This document shows, one piece after another, positions 55,138 to 64,000 of a DNA stretch of 64,000 nucleotides (position 1 is the first letter of the stretch; each line of letters opens with the position of its first letter). The position numbers and the translations under genes are program-made. The stretch comes from Vreelandella titanicae BH1 (GTDB taxonomy: Bacteria > Pseudomonadota > Gammaproteobacteria > Pseudomonadales > Halomonadaceae), in contig NZ_AOPO01000012.1 of the NCBI RefSeq assembly GCF_000336575.1, forward strand, positions 1 through 64,000. The letters are read 5' to 3'. The notes under the pieces are model-generated. The model made no database searches, was not told the DNA's origin, and saw nothing but the letters and a program-made list of their open reading frames with translations.

Positions 55138-55961
55138 GCAAATGCCTCCCGGCGCGCTGCGCGCCATTCCAGCCCGGCCTTGGCGGCGAGCGTCAGTAGG
55201 GCAATAAAGGCGAGTAGCGCCGCGCAGGCAAACGCCCCTACGGCATTATAATCCTGATACAGCTGCTCAAGGTGCAGTGGTAGCGTATTGGTCTTGCCGC
55301 GTATAGCGCCGGAAACCACTGAAACAGCCCCAAATTCCCCCACCGCACGGGCGTTGGTAAGGATAACGCCGTACAGCAGTGCCCAGCGGATGTTGGGCAG
55401 TGTGACACGACGGAAGGTCGTCCAGCCGGTAGCGCCAAGCGTCACGGCTGCTTCTTCTTCACGGGAGCCTTGGGCCTGCATCAACGGGATCAGTTCCCGG
55501 GCCACAAAGGGGCAGGTAACAAAAATAGTCACCATGAGGATGCCCGGCCAAGAAAACATCAGCTGAATATCATGGCCGTCCAGCCAAGTGCCGATCCAGC
55601 CGTTGCGGCCATACAGCAGCAAGTAAATCAGACCCGCGACAACGGGAGAGACCGCAAAGGGGATATCGATCAACGTTTGCAGAATGCGCCGCCCAGGAAA
55701 GCTGAACCGCGTGACCAGCCACGCCAGGGCAACGCCAAATACCAGGCACACGGGAATGGTTAGTAGCGCAATCATCAGCGTCAGACCAATCGCGTGCAGG
55801 GTGAAGGTGTTACTGACATTCGACCAGAAAACCATAACGCCCTGGGAGAATGCCTGAGCAAAAATGGCCACCAGCGGCAGCAGTAAAAACAGTGCTGACA
55901 GCACCAGAGCGGCGCCTATCAGCAGGCGCCGGATAAGTGGCGCATCTCCAATTCGACGCAT
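55134..55961 (-). CDS. cysW: Sulfate ABC transporter permease CysW
   Basis: A 275-residue inner-membrane permease with about six membrane helices. The ATPase-contact loop reads EEAAVTLGATGWTTFRRVTLPN, and FGAVSVVSGAIRGKTNTLPLH is diagnostic for CysW. It heterodimerises with CysT. Its start touches the cysT stop by one base (55961) and its end overlaps cysA. Confidence 0.95.
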   Translation of the reverse strand: MRRIGDAPLIRRLLIGAALVLSALFLLLPLVAIFAQAFSQGVMVFWSNVSNTFTLHAIGLTLMIALLTIPVCLVFGVALAWLVTRFSFPGRRILQTLIDIPFAVSPVVAGLIYLLLYGRNGWIGTWLDGHDIQLMFSWPGILMVTIFVTCPFVARELIPLMQAQGSREEEAAVTLGATGWTTFRRVTLPNIRWALLYGVILTNARAVGEFGAVSVVSGAIRGKTNTLPLHLEQLYQDYNAVGAFACAALLAFIALLTLAAKAGLEWRAARREAFA

Positions 55962-56815
55962 TACCCCTTACCTCCATGCAGACGGCGCACAAAGCGGCCC
56001 TGCCAAATATTAATTGCCAGTAGCAGCGCCAACGAGACAAACAGCACCACTGAAGCAATCGCCGAGGCCCCAGCATAGTCATACTCTTGCAGCTTGACGA
56101 AAATCATCAGTGCGGTGATTTCTGTTTCATAAGGCATATTACCGGCGATAAAGATGATCGCTCCGAACTCGCCTAGCGAACGAACAAACGCCAGCCCCGT
56201 GCCGGTCACCAAGGCAGGCCAGATATGCGGCAAGATCACGCGGCGAAAGGCCACGCCGTCGGTAGCACCCAATGACATAGCGGCTTCATCGACTTCCACT
56301 GGCATATCTTCCAGCACCGGCTGCACCGTGCGCACCACAAACGGGATGCTGGTAAAGGCCATGGCCAGGGCGATGCCCACCCAGGTGTAAGCGACTTGAA
56401 ACCCTAGCGGCTCCAGCAATCCACCCATCCAGCCGCTACTGGCATAAAGGGTTGCAAGCGTAATGCCTGCCACTGCGGTGGGTAGCGCGAAGGGGAGATC
56501 CATTAAGGCATCGAGTAAGCGCTTGCCAGGAAAGTCGTAGCGAACTAACACCCACGCCAGCAATAAGCCAAATATGGCGTTGATAATCGCTGCAACGGCT
56601 GCCGCGCCAATGGTGACCATATAGCTGGCAACCACGCGCCCTTCGGTGATGATCGCCCAGTATTCGGCAAAACTAAGCTCTGCTAACTGACCGAACAGGC
56701 CCGTAATAGGGAGCAGCAGCACCAGCGAGATAAACAGCACGCTGATACCCATAGAAAGGCCAAAACCCGGCAGCACGCGGGTGCTGCCGGTTCGCCAGGA
56801 GGCAAGTTGACTCAT
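55961..56815 (-). CDS. cysT: Sulfate ABC transporter permease CysT (CysU)
   Basis: A 284-residue permease. The contact loop is DEAAMSLGATDGVAFRRVILP, and LGEFGAIIFIAGNMPYETEI is the CysT-type signature. FALPTAVAGITLATLYA is a membrane segment typical of the family. It is 26 bases downstream of the binding-protein gene. The C-terminus is basic and short. It forms the transmembrane channel with CysW. Confidence 0.95.
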   Translation of the reverse strand: MSQLASWRTGSTRVLPGFGLSMGISVLFISLVLLLPITGLFGQLAELSFAEYWAIITEGRVVASYMVTIGAAAVAAIINAIFGLLLAWVLVRYDFPGKRLLDALMDLPFALPTAVAGITLATLYASSGWMGGLLEPLGFQVAYTWVGIALAMAFTSIPFVVRTVQPVLEDMPVEVDEAAMSLGATDGVAFRRVILPHIWPALVTGTGLAFVRSLGEFGAIIFIAGNMPYETEITALMIFVKLQEYDYAGASAIASVVLFVSLALLLAINIWQGRFVRRLHGGKG

Positions 56816-56841
56816 AGTTCAGGCTGGCTCATGAGTGAATA

Positions 56842-57852
56842 TTAGCGGCGCTGTAACTGGTCGAGAAGGCCACCACCCTCAAAGTGGGTCTCCATGGCTT
56901 CATCCCAGCTACCAAACACTTCATCCACTTCAAGCAGTTCGGTTTCCGGGAACTGGTCGGCGAACTCTTCGACCACGGCTTCGTTATGCACTCGGTAGTT
57001 GAAACCTGCCAGCAGGCGCTGAGTCTCTTCTGTGTAAAGGTACTCAAGATAGCTCTGGGCCAAATCGCTGTTACCGTTGCGCTCAGCATTTTCACCGACA
57101 ACGGCCACGGGGAACTCGGCCAGAATGCTAACGGGTGGCACGATTACTTCGTAGTCGTCACTGCCATACTCTTTGCGAATGTTGTTGACTTCAGACTCGA
57201 AACTAATCAGTACATCGCCAATTTCACGCTCGATAAAGCTGGTGGTTGCGCCACGACCGCCGGTATCGAATACCGCCACATTGGCTAGGAAAGTGCGCAT
57301 GAACTCTTCGATTTGCTCTTCATCGCCATCGAACTCGTTCTCGGCAAAGCCCCAGGCGGCTAAGTAAGTATAACGACCGTTACCCGAGGTTTTCGGGTTG
57401 GGGAAGACCATCTGTACATCTTCTTTGACTAAGTCGTCCCAGCTCTCAATTCCTTTAGGGTTGCCTTTACGCACTAGGAAAGCAGTGGTGGAGTAGTAGG
57501 GGGAGGCATTGTTCTCAAAGGCATCCTGCCAATCTTCGGCCACCAGCCCAGCATCGGCGAGTACCTGTACGTCGGTCACCTGGTTAAAGGTCACCACATC
57601 GGCACGTAAACCCTGAAGGATGGCACGGGCTTGTGCGGAAGAGCCGCCGTGAGACTGGCTAATGGCAATCTCTTCACCGTGTTCTTCCTGCCACCAGGCT
57701 TGAAACTCGGGGTTGATCGCAGCAAACAGCTCGCGAGCGATATCGTAAGATGAGTTAAGTAGCTCCCGCTCTTGGGCGGCGGCGGTTCCACTTACCGTAA
57801 CGCCTAACGCAATAGCAATCAGGCTGCGGCGGAAAATTGTTGGCAGTGCCAT
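56842..57852 (-). CDS. sbp: Periplasmic sulfate-binding protein
   Basis: A 336-residue binding protein with a signal peptide ending GTAAAQE. The mature part reads [20 protein letters not shown], and [15 protein letters not shown] forms the oxyanion-binding loop. [18 protein letters not shown] and [20 protein letters not shown] are further family signatures. Sbp and CysP (thiosulfate) are hard to separate by eye. It is the first gene of the sulfate operon. An inverted repeat about 90 bases upstream could be a regulator site. Confidence 0.93.
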   Translation of the reverse strand: MALPTIFRRSLIAIALGVTVSGTAAAQERELLNSSYDIARELFAAINPEFQAWWQEEHGEEIAISQSHGGSSAQARAILQGLRADVVTFNQVTDVQVLADAGLVAEDWQDAFENNASPYYSTTAFLVRKGNPKGIESWDDLVKEDVQMVFPNPKTSGNGRYTYLAAWGFAENEFDGDEEQIEEFMRTFLANVAVFDTGGRGATTSFIEREIGDVLISFESEVNNIRKEYGSDDYEVIVPPVSILAEFPVAVVGENAERNGNSDLAQSYLEYLYTEETQRLLAGFNYRVHNEAVVEEFADQFPETELLEVDEVFGSWDEAMETHFEGGGLLDQLQRR

Positions 57853-57938
57853 AGAGAAACTCCTTAAAAACAGTAGGCGCTTAGTGTCGCAATATTGGCA
57901 AGATTAAATCTATCAATGTGGAATTACAATCATGTTTT

Positions 57939-57957
57939 ATATTCTATTTAAGAATAT
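57939..57957. promoter_or_regulatory. Inverted repeat upstream of the sulfate operon
   Basis: ATATTC-N7-GAATAT (57939-57957) is a 19-bp inverted repeat about 87-105 bases upstream of the sbp start, in an AT-rich divergent gap. CysB activates sulfate uptake operons from sites in this region, so a CysB-type site is a reasonable guess; the CysB consensus is loose and I could not confirm it. Confidence 0.4.
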
Positions 57958-58104
57958 ATGTGTGATGCCATGCAAAGAGCTGATACGTGGTTCTGCTAAG
58001 CAGCTCTGCTAAGATAGCGGCCTGGCTTTGCTCTCTTGCCTGCACATTCGCAGGTATATCGAGTGACTACCCTTCGTCTACTGATTGATAAGCAGGAATG
58101 GAAT

Positions 58105-58797
58105 ATGACCGCTGCGCAGGATTTCTTGATTGCACCCTCTATTTTATCGGCTGACTTTGCCAGGCTGGGTGAGGAGGTGGATAACGTGCTGGCTGCAGGC
58201 GCGGATGTGGTGCATTTCGACGTCATGGATAATCACTATGTGCCCAACCTGACCATTGGGCCCATGGTGTGTAAGGCGCTGCGTAACCATGGCGTCACGG
58301 CGCCCATCGACGTGCATCTAATGGTTAAGCCGGTAGACCGCATGATCAACGACTTTATTGAGGCGGGTGCCAGCTATATCACCTTTCATCCGGAAGCGTC
58401 TGAGCACGTTGATCGCTCGCTGCAGTTGATCCGTGATGGTGGCTGCAAAGCCGGCCTGGTATTTAATCCGGCCACGCCGCTCTCCTATCTCGACTATGTG
58501 ATGGATAAAGTCGATATGGTGCTGCTGATGAGCGTCAACCCAGGCTTTGGTGGGCAATCCTTTATTCCCGGCACGCTGGACAAGCTGCGCGAAGCGCGGG
58601 CGCGTATTGATGCGTCAGGGCGGCCTATTCGCTTGGAAATCGACGGTGGGGTGAAAGTGGATAACATCGCCGAGATCGCCGCAGCGGGCGCCGATACCTT
58701 TGTGGCAGGTTCCGCCATTTTCAGCGCCCACCAAGCCAGCGACCCGCACGGCTATGACACGGTGATCAAGCAGATGCGAGCGGCGCTGGCCAAGTAA
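58105..58797 (+). CDS. rpe: Ribulose-phosphate 3-epimerase
   Basis: A 230-residue TIM-barrel epimerase interconverting ribulose 5-phosphate and xylulose 5-phosphate in the pentose phosphate pathway. Signatures are [34 protein letters not shown] (metal-binding His and Asp), [11 protein letters not shown] and [13 protein letters not shown]. Start at 58105 follows CAGGA with an eight-base gap and matches the E. coli length (225); the frame open upstream to 58036 is not needed. gph and trp genes follow nearby, a common proteobacterial neighbourhood, here split by ndh and a metal-binding gene. Confidence 0.97.
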   Translation: MTAAQDFLIAPSILSADFARLGEEVDNVLAAGADVVHFDVMDNHYVPNLTIGPMVCKALRNHGVTAPIDVHLMVKPVDRMINDFIEAGASYITFHPEASEHVDRSLQLIRDGGCKAGLVFNPATPLSYLDYVMDKVDMVLLMSVNPGFGGQSFIPGTLDKLREARARIDASGRPIRLEIDGGVKVDNIAEIAAAGADTFVAGSAIFSAHQASDPHGYDTVIKQMRAALAK

Positions 58798-58818
58798 AAA
58801 GTCAGTGTCAAGTGTCGT

Positions 58819-60117
58819 TTAGTGCAATTTCATGCGCGGTTTTAAGTAACGATTAAGCTTATCGACCAGCCAGGCCAGCCCCGTCTTCGGCGCCCCATGA
58901 ATAGAGAGCTGGTGCATGCGGTAGAGCGATGCATAGGCTTGGCGAGCCAGCCAGCCCTCTAAAAACAGGCCGCGGGAGGCGGAGCTGCGCATCAAATTAC
59001 CTACCGCATCGTAGCGGGCCAGCGATACCAGTGAGCCGTGATCGCGGTAGCGGAAGTCGGCTAGCGGTTTGCCTTCCAGTTTATTGACCAGGTTTTTGGC
59101 GAGCAGCTTAGCCTGCTGGTGAGCAGCCTGGGCGCGAGGAGGCACCGTGCCGCTTTCACCCATCGGGCAACTGGCGCAGTCGCCTAGAGCAAAAATTTTC
59201 TCATCATCGACGCTTTGTAGGGTGCTTTTTACTTCAATTTGGTTTTTCTTATTCGTTGTCAGGCCTAGCTCCGCCAAAAACGGCGGCGCTTTGATACCCG
59301 CTGCCCACACATTGATATCGGTCTTGATCACTTCATCGTCACCGGTGATCAACTGATGCGCCTGAGCTTCTTTAACGGCGGTATCGGTATGGACGGTTAC
59401 GCCCATGCTCTCAAGCTCTGTTTTGACAGTTTGGCTGACCCGCTCAGAAAGCCCTGGAAGCAAGCGCGGCGCCGCTTCCAGTAGGTGTACGCTGATTTGC
59501 TGGTGATCCACGGACGTCACCCCATAGGCATTGAGCATGCGCGAAGCGTCAAATAATTCGGCCGCAAGCTCTACCCCTGTTGCACCGCCGCCGACGATGC
59601 CAATGGTTAACTGAGTATGTTGGCGTAGGTTGGGGTCGGTATAGCGCAGAAAGGTGTTGATCATATCGCGCTGGAACGCCTTGGCCTGCTCGGGTGAATC
59701 AATAAAGTGGCAGTGCTCTGTCACGCCGGGCGTGCCGAAATCGTTGGAAACGCTGCCTATGGCCATGACCAGATAGTCATAGGCAAGCTCGCGGGCGGGT
59801 AGTACCTCTTGCCCATCTTCATCATGAATCGGCGCTAATTGCAGCGTCTGTTGCTCGCGATTAATGCCGGTTAGCGAACCGCGCTGATAACGGTAGAAGT
59901 GAGCCGATGAATGCCCGCGAAGATCCACCTCGTCCATGCTGGAGTTCAGTACACCGGTGGCCAGTTCGTGGAGCAGCGGTTTCCATACGTGGGTGGTATT
60001 GCGGTCTAGCAGCACAATTTCTGCGCGTTTGCGCTTACCCAAGGTGCGGCCTAATCGTGTGGCAAGGGCTAAGCCGCCAGCACCGGCGCCGACAACCACG
60101 ATTCTGGGAGTGGGCAT
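58819..60117 (-). CDS. ndh: Type II NADH dehydrogenase
   Basis: A 432-residue non-proton-pumping NADH:quinone oxidoreductase. The FAD motif is IVVVGAGAGGLALATRL near the N-terminus and the NADH motif is IGIVGGGATGVELAAEL. IFALGDCASCPM is the second FAD-contact element. Near the C-terminus an amphipathic segment (residues about 385-425) is likely to associate with the membrane. It feeds electrons to ubiquinone. It is convergent with rpe and divergent from gph. Confidence 0.94.
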   Translation of the reverse strand: MPTPRIVVVGAGAGGLALATRLGRTLGKRKRAEIVLLDRNTTHVWKPLLHELATGVLNSSMDEVDLRGHSSAHFYRYQRGSLTGINREQQTLQLAPIHDEDGQEVLPARELAYDYLVMAIGSVSNDFGTPGVTEHCHFIDSPEQAKAFQRDMINTFLRYTDPNLRQHTQLTIGIVGGGATGVELAAELFDASRMLNAYGVTSVDHQQISVHLLEAAPRLLPGLSERVSQTVKTELESMGVTVHTDTAVKEAQAHQLITGDDEVIKTDINVWAAGIKAPPFLAELGLTTNKKNQIEVKSTLQSVDDEKIFALGDCASCPMGESGTVPPRAQAAHQQAKLLAKNLVNKLEGKPLADFRYRDHGSLVSLARYDAVGNLMRSSASRGLFLEGWLARQAYASLYRMHQLSIHGAPKTGLAWLVDKLNRYLKPRMKLH

Positions 60118-60220
60118 ATCACTACCTCCTTAACTAAATTAGCCCCAGCATAGAAGGTTCTGATGCGTCTGACTAATGCGAACGTTTGCTTTGAGCAGGT
60201 AAAATGGTTTTTAAATCAAA

Positions 60221-60964
60221 ATGGGGCAGAGCGCATTGAAAATACATCCAAGCCACTACTCAGAACGACACCCAGTGCTACAGGGAAAACGGCTAATTGC
60301 CTTCGACTTGGACGGAACGCTGATCGATTCAGTACCCGACCTTGCCGCCGCCGTGGCACGCACGTTAAGCGAGCTGGATTTACCCGAGCCGAATGAGGCA
60401 AAGGTGCGGGATTGGGTGGGCAATGGCGCGCCGGTATTAGTGGAACGAGCTCTGACCTGGGCGTTGCAAGCCCCGCCAGAACCTAGCCTGCAACAGCGCG
60501 CCTATGATGCGTTTATGGGGCACTACGGCGCTGCACCTAATGCCCTGACAACGCTCTACCCTGGCGTAAAGCAAGCCCTAGAGGCGCTGTACCAGCAAGG
60601 TCTGACCCTGGTGCTGATTACCAATAAGCCCGAACGCTTCATTGAGCCGCTGTTAAATCACTTCGAGCTGCTGAACTATTTTACCCTATGTCTCGGCGGT
60701 GATTCTTTGGCCGAAAAGAAGCCCCACCCATTGCCGCTGCTTCACGCTGCGCACTATTGCCAAATACCGCCAACTGAATGTGTGATGGTCGGCGATTCAC
60801 GTCACGATATGGCGGCTGGAAAGGCGGCAGGCTTTACTACTCTGGCGCTGCCCTATGGTTATAACCATGGGGAGCCGATAGAGAATAGCCATCCCGACCT
60901 AGTGCTCAGTTCGTTAACTGAATTGCTGTTGAACGCGCCTCGACCCACAAAGGTCATTGACTAG
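60221..60964 (+). CDS. gph: Phosphoglycolate phosphatase (HAD family)
   Basis: A 247-residue HAD hydrolase that removes phosphate from 2-phosphoglycolate. Motif I is FDLDGTLIDS (nucleophile Asp), motif II is LITNKPE, and motifs III-IV are the Lys in EKKPHPLPLLHA and GDSRHDMAAGKAAG. A helical cap lies between motifs I and II. The N-terminal 25 residues are a small extension before the core; downstream starts are possible. In many gammaproteobacteria gph is followed by trpE, but here the next gene is convergent. Confidence 0.93.
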   Translation: MGQSALKIHPSHYSERHPVLQGKRLIAFDLDGTLIDSVPDLAAAVARTLSELDLPEPNEAKVRDWVGNGAPVLVERALTWALQAPPEPSLQQRAYDAFMGHYGAAPNALTTLYPGVKQALEALYQQGLTLVLITNKPERFIEPLLNHFELLNYFTLCLGGDSLAEKKPHPLPLLHAAHYCQIPPTECVMVGDSRHDMAAGKAAGFTTLALPYGYNHGEPIENSHPDLVLSSLTELLLNAPRPTKVID

Positions 60965-60982
60965 GCTTGGTCGGTCGCTTAC

Positions 60983-61897
60983 TTACTCGGCCGTGGCGCC
61001 CCCTAGCGCGGTATGCATCACTTCAGCGTTATGGCGCAGCATGTCCGCGTAGTTGGCAGCGGGGCCATCTTCACCGCTCAGCGAGTCGACATACAGCGGA
61101 CCTGCTAGGGGCAGTGAAGCCTCCCGGGACAGGGCGTCCATATGGATACTAGGTGTAGTGCTTTCAAAAAACAGCGCAGGGGGGCGTTTCTCGGCAAGCT
61201 GTTCGCTGATCTTGGCCATTGCCTGGGCGCTGCCTTGGGTCTCGTGGTTAACCCCCCACACCCCTTGAGCATCAAAGGCGTAGGCGCGGGCAAAATAACC
61301 AAAACCTGCCTCACTGGTTAGTAATGTGCGGTTAGTTTGTGGAATACCTTCAAGCCGCTCTTTTACCGCTTGGTTAAGATTGTTCAGCGCCCTGCGTGCC
61401 TCGTCAGCGCGGGCATAAAACGCATCGGCTTGCTCGGGTAGATGCTCGGCCAGGGTCTCAGCAATGACATCGATGTAGGCTGCAGCGCCCTCTGGATCCA
61501 TCCACATATGCGGGTCTGGCTCGCCTTTATACTGTCCGGTGGAAATCGTCAGCGGCGTATAGTCGGCCTTTTTAGCCACTTCCACTAGCGTTAGCTGGTC
61601 GTCAGACATCGCCTCAACATGGCGTATCCAAGGCTCTAGTCCAAGCCCGTTATAAAACACAATATGCGTCTCTTCTAACGCCAGTACGTTGGGTGGGGTT
61701 AGCTCCCAGCGGTGAACATCTTCTCCCCGTGGCACAATGACATTGACGCTGACAGTGTCACCCGCCACTCGTTTGACCAGCTCCTCCATGACTGAAAAGG
61801 AGGCAATTACGCGCAGCGTTGTGTTGGCATAAGCTGGCGCAGCGCTTATCAGCGCGACGAATAAGAGCGCCCACACCCAGGTAAACCACTTTGACAT
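60983..61897 (-). CDS. Metal ABC transporter substrate-binding protein (ZnuA/MntC-like), orphan
   Basis: A 304-residue cluster-9 periplasmic metal-binding protein with a signal peptide ending APAYA. Candidate metal ligands are His in PRGEDVHRWELTP, His in EPDPHMWMDP, Glu in LLTSEAGFGYFARAY and Asp in YVDSLSGED. The His-His-Glu-Asp set suits manganese or iron-type (SitA/MntC) as well as zinc, and the His-rich loop of typical ZnuA is absent. No permease or ATPase gene is adjacent, so it is an orphan in this window. It is convergent with gph (18-bp gap). Confidence 0.88.
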   Translation of the reverse strand: MSKWFTWVWALLFVALISAAPAYANTTLRVIASFSVMEELVKRVAGDTVSVNVIVPRGEDVHRWELTPPNVLALEETHIVFYNGLGLEPWIRHVEAMSDDQLTLVEVAKKADYTPLTISTGQYKGEPDPHMWMDPEGAAAYIDVIAETLAEHLPEQADAFYARADEARRALNNLNQAVKERLEGIPQTNRTLLTSEAGFGYFARAYAFDAQGVWGVNHETQGSAQAMAKISEQLAEKRPPALFFESTTPSIHMDALSREASLPLAGPLYVDSLSGEDGPAANYADMLRHNAEVMHTALGGATAE

Positions 61898-62281
61898 CCC
61901 ACGCTCCTAACTGGCTAAAAAAACTATCGAAAAAGACGGCAGATAATAAAGACTGCGGTGGCCCGTTGCCAGTTCCACTGCAATGCGAGGCCGCAAGAAG
62001 TATTACCCAAGGGAGGATTCCCTCAAGTGAAAAGTGCCACTATGCTGAATAGTATTACACTCCTAAGCATAGCGTGCCTTATGGCTGTCTGAACGGTTTC
62101 TTATTCGCGGCATCGGCGTGGCATCCCCAAAGCTGTGATTTATCGCCCATAGCACTGGTGGTCTAAAGGGGAAGAGGCTGGTTGACACTTAACCCCTGCA
62201 AGGGAGTGCTCGGTTGCGGTATCATCACTCCATCAACGGTTTAATCTGTGGTCGAAATGACACAACGGAGTAAGTGGGGCA
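61898..62281. other. 384-bp intergenic region between the metal-binding gene and trpG
   Basis: It holds an inverted repeat CTATGCT/AGCATAG (62040-62046 with 62066-62072) around 19 bases and a short GGGA/TCCC hairpin at 62011-62022. A TTGACA (62182-62187) has no well-spaced -10. The inverted repeat might be an operator for the divergent metal-binding gene. I see no ORF or RNA gene in it. Confidence 0.4.
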
Positions 62282-62917
62282 ATGGCGCAAGCTCAGTCGG
62301 TGCATAAACAGCCATCACAGGAACAGTCAGCGCAAAAAGTGGTGATGCTGGACAATTATGACAGTTTCACGTTCAACATTGTCCAGTACCTGGGTGAGCT
62401 TGGTGCCGAAGTCATCACTCACCTCAATGACGAAATCACCATTGAGCAGATCGAAATGCTGGCGCCGACACACCTGGTGGTATCGCCTGGGCCCTGCACT
62501 CCCAACGAGGCGGGCATATCCATGACCGCCATCAAACACTTTGCAGGCAAGCTGCCTATTTTAGGCGTTTGCCTGGGCCATCAGGCGATTGGCCAAGTGT
62601 ATGGTGGCAAGGTCGTGCACGCGCCACAGGTGATGCATGGTAAAACCTCCGCTGTGCTGCATGCTAACCAAGGCGTGTTTGAAGGGCTGGATAACCCGGT
62701 TGAGGTTACCCGCTATCACTCCCTGGTGGTCGATAAAGCGAGCCTGCCTGACTGTTTACAAATCACTGCCTGGACAGGTGATGATGACGTAACCCCCGGT
62801 TTAGTCATGGGGTTTCGTCACCGCGAGTTGGATATTGAAGGGGTGCAGTTTCACCCCGAGTCGATTCTTACCCGCCAAGGCCATGAGCTGTTGGCCAACT
62901 TTTTAAAACGCGGCTGA
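62282..62917 (+). CDS. trpG: Anthranilate synthase glutamine amidotransferase subunit
   Basis: A class I glutamine amidotransferase of 211 residues. The catalytic Cys97 lies in [12 protein letters not shown] and the His-Glu pair in [22 protein letters not shown] marks the TrpG/PabA family. It supplies ammonia to TrpE for anthranilate synthesis, and may also serve PabB. The N-terminal 18 residues (Gln/Ser-rich) are an extension relative to most members, so a start further in cannot be excluded. trpD follows 37 bp later. trpE is not adjacent. Confidence 0.95.
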   Translation: MAQAQSVHKQPSQEQSAQKVVMLDNYDSFTFNIVQYLGELGAEVITHLNDEITIEQIEMLAPTHLVVSPGPCTPNEAGISMTAIKHFAGKLPILGVCLGHQAIGQVYGGKVVHAPQVMHGKTSAVLHANQGVFEGLDNPVEVTRYHSLVVDKASLPDCLQITAWTGDDDVTPGLVMGFRHRELDIEGVQFHPESILTRQGHELLANFLKRG

Positions 62918-62954
62918 TAGCCGGTTTCACACGCTTTTAGGGGCCCCTCTGCTC

Positions 62955-63974
62955 ATGCAAATGCGAGATGCGATTAATGCGGTGATGCGCCGCGAAGACC
63001 TCTCTTTCGATGCCATGCACGCTTTGATGCGTCAGATCATGACCGGCGATGCAAGCGATGCACAAATTGGTGGCCTGTTAGTAGGCCTCGCCATGAAAGG
63101 TGAAAGTGCCGAGGAAATTAGCGCCGCTGCTCAAGTAATGCGCGAGTTGATGAAGCGCGTTGAACTGAGTGCTGAAAACGTTGTGGACATTGTCGGCACC
63201 GGTGGCGATGGTGCCAACCTGTTTAACGTTTCCACCGCCGCCAGTTTTGTCGCCGCTGCTGCTGGTGCCCATGTGGCCAAACATGGCAACCGAAGCGTTT
63301 CATCTTCATCGGGTAGTGCGGATCTGTTCGATGTGGCGGGTATCTACCTGGATCTCAAGCCTGACCAGGTAGCGCGCTGTATCGAGCAGGTGGGTGTAGG
63401 CTTTATGTTTGCGCCTAATCATCATCCGGCCATGCGCTATGCCATTGGCCCCCGCCGTGAAATGGGCGTGCGCACGCTGTTTAATATTTTGGGCCCGTTG
63501 ACCAATCCTGCTGGTGCTCCCAATCAGGTACTGGGTGTTTACGCGCCGGAGCTGGTGCCGCTGATGGCGGAAGTGTTGCAAACCTTGGGTAGCCGCCACG
63601 TGATGGTCGTTCACTCCGAGGACGGCCTGGATGAGATATCTCTGGCCAGCCCCACCTTGGTAGCCGAGCTTAAAGCGGGTGAGATTACCCAGTACACTAT
63701 TACACCCGAAGAGCTGGGTATTGAGCGCCAAAGCTTGGCAACGCTGAAAGCCGCCAGCGCCGAAGACAGCCTGCGCTTGGTTAAGGCCGCGCTTTCCGGT
63801 GAAGGTGCCGCTGCCGATATGGTCGCGCTAAATGCAGGGGCCGCGCTCTACTGTTCGGGCGTCGCGGATACGTTAAAAGAGGGTGTGATGGTAGCCCAGG
63901 ACGCGCAAGCTTCTAAATTGCCGCTTGAGAAGCTTAGAGAGCTTTCGCACTTCACCAGCGTTTTTAAACAGTAA
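62955..63974 (+). CDS. trpD: Anthranilate phosphoribosyltransferase
   Basis: A 339-residue enzyme joining anthranilate to phosphoribosyl pyrophosphate in tryptophan biosynthesis. Signatures are VGTGGDGANLFNVST (PRPP loop), VAKHGNRSVSSSSGSADL, RYAIGPRREMGVRTLFNILG and NPAGAPNQVLGVY. ATG 62955 and ATG 62961 are both usable; the first was kept. It lies between trpG and the start of a gene in the trpC position, so trpGDC form one operon. Confidence 0.97.
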   Translation: MQMRDAINAVMRREDLSFDAMHALMRQIMTGDASDAQIGGLLVGLAMKGESAEEISAAAQVMRELMKRVELSAENVVDIVGTGGDGANLFNVSTAASFVAAAAGAHVAKHGNRSVSSSSGSADLFDVAGIYLDLKPDQVARCIEQVGVGFMFAPNHHPAMRYAIGPRREMGVRTLFNILGPLTNPAGAPNQVLGVYAPELVPLMAEVLQTLGSRHVMVVHSEDGLDEISLASPTLVAELKAGEITQYTITPEELGIERQSLATLKAASAEDSLRLVKAALSGEGAAADMVALNAGAALYCSGVADTLKEGVMVAQDAQASKLPLEKLRELSHFTSVFKQ

Positions 63975-63983
63975 GAGACCACC

Positions 63984-64000
63984 ATGACTCAACAGGCAAC
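63984..64000 (+). CDS. trpC: Start of next gene, probably trpC (truncated by window end)
   Basis: ATG at 63984 lies nine bases after the trpD stop, preceded by GAGA, and the frame runs MTQQA to the window edge. Only the usual trpGDC gene order, not the sequence, suggests indole-3-glycerol phosphate synthase. Confidence 0.5.

Noticed and set aside
62182..62225. TTGACA and TATCAT upstream of trpG as a promoter
   Set aside because: The two hexamers are about 32 bases apart, far from the 16-18 needed.
1..64000. CRISPR arrays, tRNA or rRNA genes, and complete insertion sequences or prophage genes
   Set aside because: Looked for through the window on both strands by eye; no regularly spaced repeats, tRNA-like cloverleaf with conserved TTCGA loop, or transposase and integrase motifs were seen. 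Short or diverged ones could be missed.

Overview
The window reads as a chromosomal segment of a moderately halophilic gammaproteobacterium, most likely Halomonas or a close Halomonadaceae relative. The basis is indirect: a class I PHA synthase preceded by a phasin and a small accessory gene, the set of housekeeping orthologues, and moderately GC-rich coding sequence. No rRNA, tRNA, CRISPR array or complete insertion sequence was recognised.

Layout. 1-7.5 kb: the 3' part of a giant surface adhesin, a small conserved gene, then lapD and lapG on the other strand. Together these form a c-di-GMP-controlled adhesin retention and release module. 7.5-14.7 kb: tesA divergent from a YbbA/YbbP-type ABC exporter, a tiny membrane ORF and a MITE-like element, an alpha/beta hydrolase, a patatin, and an Smr protein. 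14.8-16.9 kb: prmB and aroC. 17-20.2 kb: the PHA granule cluster (DUF6489-like protein, phasin, phaC). 20.2-22.6 kb: ahpF and ahpC, with a good sigma-70 promoter whose -35 abuts an OxyR-like box. 22.9-27.1 kb: a complete putrescine importer (potFGHI). 27.1-32.2 kb: a zinc-ribbon protein, a DUF3617 protein and a two-gene RND efflux operon. 32.4-33.5 kb: a YhiN-type flavoprotein.

33.7-39.4 kb is an AT-richer accessory cassette. A XylR/DmpR-type sigma-54 activator is divergent from a cupin dioxygenase of the 2,4'-dihydroxyacetophenone dioxygenase type, an SDR, a zinc alcohol dehydrogenase and an MFS transporter. The four enzyme and transport genes sit tightly behind a well-formed -24/-12 promoter, so this looks like an inducible aromatic (aryl-ketone-like) catabolic unit.

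39.6-45.3 kb: yqjD-yqjE-yqjK-type genes, outer-membrane phospholipase A and an MscK-like mechanosensitive channel. 45.3-49.4 kb: tlyA, then a two-gene unit of an ATP-grasp ligase and an unrecognised 690-residue protein with a papain-like Gln-Cys-His-Asn arrangement. This pair is my best candidate for an undescribed system. 49.6-54 kb: DUF1820, an SH3/TIGR04211 protein, thiopurine methyltransferase, a YajG lipoprotein, a DMT permease and an AlkB-like dioxygenase. 54-57.9 kb: a sulfate importer (sbp-cysT-cysW-cysA). 58.1-64 kb: rpe, ndh, gph, an orphan metal-binding protein, then trpG, trpD and the first codons of trpC. trpE is not next to gph or trpG here.

Most assignments rest on motif recognition by eye. 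No database search or structure prediction was run, and start codons were chosen by visible ribosome binding sites and usual family length.
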